From: a virus
Virus record (IMG/VR): IMGVR_UViG_3300027793_000235
Coordinates: 1-28,526 of that record
Reading direction: 5' to 3' (one strand)
Length of the DNA stretch: 28,526 nt
In this document: positions 24,987 to 28,526 of the stretch, in pieces
Position numbering within the stretch: the stretch's first letter is position 1
How the letters are laid out: every line of letters begins with the position of its first letter
Position numbers and translations under genes: made by a program
Notes under the pieces: generated by a model
What the model was told of the DNA's origin: nothing
The model's database searches: none
Seen by the model: only the letters and a program-made list of their open reading frames with translations

Positions 24987-26855
24987 CTATCCGTATGTCT
25001 GTTGCCATTGCTCTGCAACAGCTTCATCTAAGTTGATTGAGAATCTTCTCTCCGTTTGAGCTCTTGTTGCCCAACGGTTTTGCATCCATCTTGCTGACTG
25101 TGAGTGTTGTTGCATTAACTCGCGGACGCGAATGACTGCAAACCAGAGAGCCATTACACAGTCTGTAGGGTTTCTAGTCTCAGGCTTCCAAGTAATCAAC
25201 TGTTGTACTAAAGCCTTAAGGCCTTCGCTTCCTTCGTTAGAAGGTAGCTCTATCGAGTTGTTATCTTGAAATCGTCCATCTCTAATACTGCCAAATAAAC
25301 TCGCCATAGAAGCCACACCAAAAGAAGTGTCCCACTTGTTCTTACCAGTGAAGTGAGAGTTGAGTTGGCATCCGTACATCGAAAGCCAGTTACGCAGTTC
25401 ATCATCGAGTGCGTATGCTTTCTGGTGTGCGTTGATTTCAATTCGTAATTCCTGTGGCTTATAGCGTTGTACCCAATCTTCGATAAGGGCACGAATTTTC
25501 GCAGGGGTAGGCTCTGTCATATTGACAGCATCTAAAACATAAATCATACTATCGCCACGGTTGTAAGTAATAGCTACCGCAGCAGTATTGCCAGTCATCG
25601 CTGGGTCTAGGCCTATAACTGTATAAGCAGACTCTAGGTTCTTTGGATGTCCTGGGACTCCTGGTTTGAGGGGTCCACGCTTTCGCATACCATTAACGCA
25701 TCCTGCAATTGCTGTGGGTGAGAATATTGAATCTTCGGTGACATCCTCTTGTTGGTAGACCATCGCCCAGATGGAAGGTGCCACTTCACTACGCCGAGTA
25801 AAAAGTGAAGGACCGTCCCACTTAGGGTAAAGTCCTTCGGCATTAGCTTCATCTTTATCGCCTTCAGCCCTATCCGTCCATGGCCAAAGCGTTTTCCAGT
25901 TCTTCGGGTTTTCATCAAACTCCAGTACGGCTGGCTGGGCAAAGTAGGTAAAGGGAGATTTACCACCTGTCCATTGTTGACCGTCCCGAATCATTTTATA
26001 TAAATCTACTGGAGCAACACGGGTCCCTACGATAAGTAGTTTCCCGTGTCGTCCTAAGCGTGTGATGACTTCTTTTTGAAGCCATTCAATTTGCTTCTCC
26101 CATTCGTGGGAATTGGAGTTCATCACAACATCGTCGAGGATAATCAAGTCGGCACGAGCACCGTAAATTTGACTACCAAAACCAAGGGCTTGTACTGTAG
26201 GGTCCTTTTCACCAGAGTCCCTACCAGTGCCAAGGTAAATCATATCAGCACTCCAGGTTTGGCTATCAGCCTTGTATCCGCCTTGCGGACCGAAGGCTGT
26301 CTGAAGCTTTATCCAATTCGGGTGTGAGAGTCTTGTCTTAATCGCCGAGAGAAACTTGCGGGCCATGCCCTGGGTCTTAGAGACGATAATGATTCTAACA
26401 TTCGGGTCTACAGCTAGTCGGTAGGTAACATAGTTAATCGTCACCACGGTAGACTTAGCATGTTCAGGGGGTACGTTAATCAGGACTCGGTTAGATGCCC
26501 CTGGCTCGTATGTCATGGCAGGGTGCATATAGCGGGGCTCGCGCCCCTCAATCAGGTCAATCCAGTCCTTATGATGGTCAAAGAGGCTGGTGTCTAGAAA
26601 CTGCTGAGAGAAGTCCTCAAAGCTAATATCCTTAAGATTCTTAAAGTCAGCCTTGATACCTTTGCCTTCGAGGCGGGCCTTGTCGGCCCTGTCTTTGAAG
26701 TCAGTATCCTTCATGGACCACTGCCTAAAGGTTACCTCATTGCGGTTCACTGAGCCCATTGCCTGGGCTATGGTGCTACCTTGGGCTAGCATCAGGAGAA
26801 CTTTCTCCTTAGCCTCATGCATCGGTATATCTACCTTGCCAGGCTTTCTACCCAT
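24987..26855 (-). CDS. terL: Terminase large subunit with N-terminal HTH
   Basis: 622 residues. Residues about 14-60 (EAKEKVLLMLAQGSTIAQAM, then NEVTFRQWSMKDTDFKDRAD) have the helix-turn-helix pattern of small-terminase N-termini. The ATPase follows with an unusual Walker A PPEHAKST (129-136, Lys134), Walker B LIILDD (237-242) and a coupling motif near GTRVAPVDLY (277-286). The C-terminal RNase H-like nuclease begins at YTVIGLDPAMTG, with metal-binding Asp417. It packages DNA into the prohead. No separate small-terminase gene precedes it, so the N-terminal region may do that job. A GGGGGA ribosome site lies five bases upstream of its ATG. Confidence 0.9.
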   Translation of the reverse strand: MGRKPGKVDIPMHEAKEKVLLMLAQGSTIAQAMGSVNRNEVTFRQWSMKDTDFKDRADKARLEGKGIKADFKNLKDISFEDFSQQFLDTSLFDHHKDWIDLIEGREPRYMHPAMTYEPGASNRVLINVPPEHAKSTVVTINYVTYRLAVDPNVRIIIVSKTQGMARKFLSAIKTRLSHPNWIKLQTAFGPQGGYKADSQTWSADMIYLGTGRDSGEKDPTVQALGFGSQIYGARADLIILDDVVMNSNSHEWEKQIEWLQKEVITRLGRHGKLLIVGTRVAPVDLYKMIRDGQQWTGGKSPFTYFAQPAVLEFDENPKNWKTLWPWTDRAEGDKDEANAEGLYPKWDGPSLFTRRSEVAPSIWAMVYQQEDVTEDSIFSPTAIAGCVNGMRKRGPLKPGVPGHPKNLESAYTVIGLDPAMTGNTAAVAITYNRGDSMIYVLDAVNMTEPTPAKIRALIEDWVQRYKPQELRIEINAHQKAYALDDELRNWLSMYGCQLNSHFTGKNKWDTSFGVASMASLFGSIRDGRFQDNNSIELPSNEGSEGLKALVQQLITWKPETRNPTDCVMALWFAVIRVRELMQQHSQSARWMQNRWATRAQTERRFSINLDEAVAEQWQQTYG

Positions 26856-26885
26856 CAGTGTCCCCCGTTAAATCACAGAAATAAC

Positions 26886-26903
26886 GCCCGTCATAAAACG
26901 GGC
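26886..26903 (-). other. Hairpin in the leader of the late transcript
   Basis: GCCCGT pairs with ACGGGC across six bases. On the minus strand it sits about 30 bases upstream of the terminase ATG and would lie in the 5' leader of RNA from the late promoter candidate. It could stabilise the long late mRNA. On the minus strand it is followed by GTTATTT, too few T residues for a convincing terminator. Confidence 0.55.
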
Positions 26904-26934
26904 ATAGCTTCCCCATATATATATTATATATATT

Positions 26935-26962
26935 ATATTATATAAGAGCTTGCGTAGTTCAA
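26935..26962 (-). promoter_or_regulatory. Candidate promoter of the late operon
   Basis: On the minus strand TTGAAC (26957-26962) is followed after 16 bases by TAATAT (26935-26940), giving a start near 26928, about 70 bases before the terminase ATG. The -35 lies in the loop of the GAGCTTGC inverted repeat and AT-rich DNA lies upstream of it. The repeated TATAAT-like words nearby make the exact -10 uncertain; TATAAT also occurs with a 19-base spacer. No other good leftward promoter was seen in the region. Confidence 0.45.
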
Positions 26963-26975
26963 GCGGAGCAAGCTC
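26946..26975. promoter_or_regulatory. 8-bp inverted repeat around the late -35 element
   Basis: GAGCTTGC (26946-26953) and GCAAGCTC (26968-26975) form a perfect inverted repeat with a 14-base loop. Inside it GCTTG (26948-26952) can instead pair with CAAGC (26960-26964). As DNA it could be an operator, because the late -35 is inside. As RNA on the plus strand it could be a terminator, since CTTATTATAAAT follows. Confidence 0.5.
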
Positions 26976-27008
26976 CTTATTATAAATATTTATTATTACA
27001 TATATAGA

Positions 27009-27041
27009 AAACCTGTTCAAATCGGGAAACCGAACAGGTTT
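27009..27041. terminator. Hairpin, possible bidirectional terminator
   Basis: AAACCTGTTC (27009-27018) pairs with GAACAGGTTT (27032-27041), ten perfect pairs. Inside, TCGG-GAAA-CCGA offers a GAAA tetraloop alternative. A-rich DNA precedes and T-rich DNA follows on both strands (TTTTATTTTA after a short gap on plus, TTTTCTATAT on minus), so it could stop RNA in either direction and insulate late from early transcription. Confidence 0.55.
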
Positions 27042-27070
27042 CCTAGATATATTTTATTTTAGGGGGTATT

Positions 27071-27202
27071 ATGTCCGATTTGTATATATATTGGGGGGCT
27101 TATAACAGAAAATTTTGGAGGGACTCTATATATACCGTGCCGTGCCGATTAACAATGTCTGGGGTCAAAACCTTTCCTGAGAATTGCCTGAGAACTTCCT
27201 GA
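27071..27202 (+). CDS. Possible 43-residue protein, doubtful
   Basis: An ATG frame of 43 codons with AGGGGG four bases upstream. The product begins MSDLYIYWGAYNRKFWRDSI, rich in Tyr and Trp, and ends LRTS. No promoter is evident before it, and the last part overlaps the 11-bp direct repeats. No family recognised. It could be chance, as the region looks regulatory. Confidence 0.25.
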   Translation: MSDLYIYWGAYNRKFWRDSIYTVPCRLTMSGVKTFPENCLRTS

Positions 27203-27208
27203 GTATCT
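27176..27208. repeat. Three 11-bp direct repeats (iteron-like)
   Basis: CCTGAGAATTG, CCTGAGAACTT and CCTGAGTATCT follow each other without spacing. The first six bases are identical. The 11-bp period is about one DNA turn, so a protein could bind each copy on the same face. Such arrays serve as replication initiator or regulator binding sites. Confidence 0.6.
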
Positions 27209-27369
27209 ATTCCATAATGAACCCTAAACCTATGGTAAAGAGTTAGTCCTGTGTGTTTGCTGGGAGATAACTTAATAATGGTTGAGTAGATAAATAAACT
27301 TAGGGCTACCGACTATCTCCCCACCGATATTGAGAACGATTACCATTACCAATTAGCCCCCATATATTA

Positions 27370-27381
27370 GAACAAATGTTC
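27370..27381. promoter_or_regulatory. SOS (LexA) box
   Basis: GAACAAATGTTC fits GAAC-RNRY-GTTC, the LexA site of actinobacteria and Bacillus, and its arms extend it to TAGAAC-N4-GTTCTA (27368-27383). It lies 36 bases upstream of the first rightward promoter's -35. Damage-induced loss of LexA could therefore raise early transcription, or a phage repressor may use the same site. Confidence 0.65.
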
Positions 27382-27417
27382 TATGACCTATATCACAATT
27401 TCCTCGGCGTGTCGGAA

Positions 27418-27446
27418 TTGACAAGCGGATAGGGGTAGGGTATAAT
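27418..27446 (+). promoter_or_regulatory. Consensus sigma-70-type promoter P1
   Basis: TTGACA (27418-27423), a 17-base spacer and TATAAT (27441-27446) match both consensus hexamers exactly. Start is expected near 27453. It is the first of three rightward promoters with the same TTGACAAG start. A small GCCC-TAGAC-GGGC hairpin (27487-27499) lies in its RNA before P2. Confidence 0.85.
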
Positions 27447-27503
27447 TCTCCCCGTCATCAGATATTCGCAAGATTATCCAAGACACGCCCTAGACGGGCA
27501 GAC

Positions 27504-27532
27504 TTGACAAGATAAGTTGAGTCTGATAAGAT
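27504..27532 (+). promoter_or_regulatory. Sigma-70-type promoter P2
   Basis: TTGACA (27504-27509), a 17-base spacer and TAAGAT (27527-27532). The -10 matches four of six consensus bases. The start would be near 27539, the 5' end of the structured-RNA candidate. Confidence 0.7.
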
Positions 27533-27540
27533 AGGGCTCA

Positions 27541-27635
27541 CAAGTAAATAGAGAGAGATAGTCGGGCAGGATACGCCCCACGATAAGACGGGTCGCCCGT
27601 CGGGATACCGCTAGACTATCTCCCTCGCTTACTTG
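27541..27635 (+). ncRNA. Candidate structured non-coding RNA, multibranch
   Basis: CAAGTAA (27541-27547) pairs with TTACTTG (27629-27635). Next, GAGAGAGATAGTC (27551-27563) pairs with GACTATCTCCCTC (27614-27626) at 12 of 13 positions. Inside this basal stem are two hairpins: GGGC-AGGATAC-GCCC (27564-27578) and GACGGG-TCG-CCCGTC (27587-27601). The predicted P2 start falls within a few bases of the 5' end. The 3' arm overlaps the P3 -35, so no terminator is evident after it. It lacks a T-loop and is not a tRNA. I do not recognise a known family. Confidence 0.6.
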
Positions 27636-27661
27636 ACAAGCACTAAGCACTATGATATACT
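27633..27661 (+). promoter_or_regulatory. Extended -10 sigma-70-type promoter P3
   Basis: TTGACA (27633-27638), a 17-base spacer and TATACT (27656-27661), with TGA before the -10 as an extended -10 element. The start is near 27668, giving a short leader of about 23 bases to the 109-residue gene. The -35 overlaps the closing stem of the structured-RNA candidate. Confidence 0.8.
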
Positions 27662-27690
27662 TACGCAACTACTAGAGAGAGGATAGCGAA

Positions 27691-28020
27691 ATGCCGAGCC
27701 CCTACGCGGGGTCGGGTAGTATAGTTAAGACACCGCCTACCATTAAGGCTAGCAAGCCTTGGGGAAAGCGACACTACAACCTAACGGGCGCACAATGCTC
27801 ACCCGTAGTTATTACCGATAGGCAGGGCAACACGCGAGTTGTCGCACCCCTTGTAGTCGGTAGCGTAGTTCGCCTAGCCCGTAAGTCGCACAAGGCTATC
27901 ATGGCAGGGGAACGCTCAACTACGCCCGACTTGACCGAAGCACAGCAGGACGCTATACTAGCGCAACTACACGCTAACGCGCCTAAACGGGAGCAAGCGT
28001 TCAACATACACGATAAATAG
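27691..28020 (+). CDS. Hypothetical protein, first rightward gene
   Basis: 109 residues from an ATG behind AGAGAGAGGA, seven bases away. The N-terminal half is basic and rich in Pro, Ser and Thr (PSPYAGSGSIVKTPPTIKAS, then KPWGKRHYNLTGAQCS). A short beta stretch follows (PVVITDRQGNTRVVAPLVVG, then SVVRLARKSHKAI), and the C-terminus is a helix (LTEAQQDAILAQLHANAPKR). No family recognised. It is served by P3 and probably by P1 and P2. Codon choice is more GC-rich than in the late operon. An early host-modifying or regulatory role is typical for such a position, but unproven. Confidence 0.7.
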   Translation: MPSPYAGSGSIVKTPPTIKASKPWGKRHYNLTGAQCSPVVITDRQGNTRVVAPLVVGSVVRLARKSHKAIMAGERSTTPDLTEAQQDAILAQLHANAPKREQAFNIHDK

Positions 28021-28028
28021 GAGAGAGC

Positions 28029-28193
28029 ATGGCGAGAAGTATTGAGGAGATACTTGCCCACTATGAGCGCCTTAACCGCGCCCTAGATAGGCAGGAGAAG
28101 CGAGAGATTTTCGGGCAGAAGGTTATCCTAGCCCGACAAGATTGGCAACCTGCTACCAAGCAGACCCGACTAATCGGGGCGCAAGGATACTAG
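28029..28193 (+). CDS. Small charged helical protein (54 residues)
   Basis: 54 codons starting eight bases after the previous stop, with GGAGAGAG as ribosome site. The product begins MARSIEEILAHYERLNRALD, continues RQEKREIFGQKVILARQDWQ and ends LIGAQGY. The first 35 residues form one amphipathic helix. No family recognised. It is likely co-transcribed with the 109-residue gene. Confidence 0.6.
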   Translation: MARSIEEILAHYERLNRALDRQEKREIFGQKVILARQDWQPATKQTRLIGAQGY

Positions 28194-28200
28194 AAGGATA

Positions 28201-28246
28201 GTCGCGCACACCTAACGGGTGCGAGGGTTCAAGACCCTAGCGCGAC
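28201..28246 (+). ncRNA. Candidate three-way-junction RNA with tRNA-like T-arm
   Basis: GTCGCGC (28201-28207) pairs perfectly with GCGCGAC (28240-28246), seven pairs like a tRNA acceptor stem. Within it are CACC-TAACG-GGTG (28209-28221) and AGGG-TTCAAGA-CCCT (28224-28238). The last loop matches the seven-base TTCRANN T-loop. With no D-arm or normal anticodon arm it is not a normal tRNA. A further hairpin, GCGG-AGATA-CCGC (28249-28261), follows. Confidence 0.5.
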
Positions 28247-28264
28247 ACGCGGAGATACCGCAAC

Positions 28265-28293
28265 TTTACAACTTGAAAGGGTTGTGATATACT
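28265..28293 (+). promoter_or_regulatory. Promoter P4 abutting a start codon
   Basis: TTTACA (28265-28270), a 17-base spacer and TATACT (28288-28293) with TGA before it, the same extended -10 as P3. The -10 touches the ATG at 28294. An ACAAC/GTTGT hairpin covers the spacer and could be an operator. Confidence 0.6.
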
Positions 28294-28440
28294 ATGGATA
28301 ACTTCATAGAGTTTAGCGTGAGCGATTGGGGACTTACCTTCTCAAGCGCACCGATATACTTTAACCTACAATGGTGGTTGATTATCACCGCGCTAGGTGT
28401 TATGGTAGCCCGTAAGGTTATCAAGCACAAGAGAGGCTAG
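28294..28440 (+). CDS. Small single-pass membrane protein (48 residues)
   Basis: 48 codons. The product begins MDNFIEFSVSDWGLTFSSAP and continues IYFNLQWWLIITALGVMVAR, then KVIKHKRG. One membrane helix (about residues 26-40) is followed by a basic tail, so the C-terminus should face the cytoplasm. The nearest purine-rich ribosome site (GAAAGGG) is 12 bases from the ATG. Because P4 would start RNA inside this frame, the functional start may be the in-frame GTG at 28318, giving 40 residues. No family recognised. Confidence 0.5.
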   Translation: MDNFIEFSVSDWGLTFSSAPIYFNLQWWLIITALGVMVARKVIKHKRG

Positions 28441-28443
28441 GTT

Positions 28444-28526
28444 ATGAGCAGAAGTGATTATCTGCTAGTATTAACTCCTAATGAGTTAGATACTATCCGC
28501 ACCGCGCTACGCGCCGAGAGCGATAG
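28444..28526 (+). CDS. Gene cut by the window end
   Basis: Begins three bases after the previous stop with AGAGG upstream. Twenty-seven codons are visible: MSRSDYLLVLTPNELDTIRT, then ALRAESD. The LTPNEL-TI-AL helix resembles the start of many short early phage proteins. Function unknown, and length unknown. Confidence 0.55.
   Translation, partial: MSRSDYLLVLTPNELDTIRTALRAESD

Larger units (their letters stand above)
26856..27690. other. Gene-poor divergent control region
   Basis: This stretch separates the leftward late operon from the rightward genes. It contains, from left to right: a hairpin in the late leader, a 30-base tract of only A and T, an inverted repeat around a late promoter candidate, a second AT-rich tract, a GAAA-loop hairpin, three 11-bp direct repeats, an SOS palindrome, three strong rightward promoters and a structured-RNA candidate. 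No long gene is present on either strand; a 43-codon rightward frame is the only plausible one. The mix of AT-only DNA and short repeats would also fit a replication origin, which is inference. Confidence 0.7.

Noticed and set aside
27001-27045. Phage attachment site
   Set aside because: The inverted repeat could be an att-like core, but no integrase gene is in the window, and a terminator explains the hairpin better.
27541-27635. tRNA gene
   Set aside because: The seven-pair outer stem resembles an acceptor stem, but no T-loop, D-loop or anticodon arm is present.
27474-27668. Leftward frame of 64 codons
   Set aside because: It lies opposite promoters P2 and P3 and the structured RNA, with no ribosome site, and its product lacks protein-like character.
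27774-28061. Leftward frame of 95 codons
   Set aside because: It is antisense to the rightward 109-residue gene, which has a promoter and ribosome site. The Cys/Ser/Arg-rich product is typical of shadow frames.
28201-28246. Ordinary tRNA
   Set aside because: Only 46 bases between the ends of the closing stem, with no room for D and anticodon arms, and no matching upstream acceptor strand.

Overview
The window is part of the genome of a tailed, double-stranded DNA phage, most likely a short-tailed (podovirus-like) phage of an actinobacterium. The actinobacterial reading rests on three things: a holin-like protein with the RPNGGSSL signature common in actinophages, several small structural proteins of types I associate with actinophages, and a GAAC-N4-GTTC SOS box of the actinobacterial/Gram-positive LexA type. 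The fairly AT-rich late genes would fit a low-GC freshwater actinobacterium, but this is inference. No host gene, integrase, ribosomal RNA or CRISPR array is visible.

Positions 1 to 26855 hold one tightly packed late operon read entirely on the minus strand, so it is read from right to left. Many junctions are ATGA, TAATG or TGATG overlaps. In transcription order it encodes: a terminase large subunit with an N-terminal HTH region; a small Ala/Lys/Arg-rich protein; the portal; a proteasome/HslV-type N-terminal-threonine hydrolase; two small proteins; a 1688-residue polyvalent-type virion protein with an internal ParB/sulfiredoxin-like domain; three helical proteins that are candidate ejection proteins; an acidic scaffold candidate; an N4-gp56-like major capsid protein; a run of short, mostly Lys/Arg-rich proteins; a head-tail or tail-tube protein; tail fibre and receptor-binding proteins; a sulfotransferase; a glycosyltransferase; a large tail protein; a holin candidate; and the first codons of another gene, perhaps the endolysin.

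Positions 26856 to 27690 are a gene-poor control region between the leftward late operon and rightward genes. It contains a candidate late promoter inside an inverted repeat, AT-only tracts, a GAAA-loop hairpin that could terminate in both directions, three 11-bp direct repeats, a perfect SOS-type palindrome, and three tandem promoters with TTGACA -35 elements and exactly 17-bp spacers. Between the second and third promoters lies a 95-nt sequence predicted to fold into a closed multibranch RNA that begins where transcription from the second promoter should start.

Positions 27691 to 28526 hold short rightward genes (109, 54 and 48 codons and one cut by the window end), a compact three-way-junction RNA candidate with a tRNA-like T-loop, and a further promoter. 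These genes look more GC-rich than the late operon and are probably the start of the early region.

The strongest points for follow-up are the promoter/SOS/structured-RNA control region, the phage proteasome-like hydrolase beside the portal in place of a recognisable prohead protease, and the very large virion protein with a ParB-like insertion.
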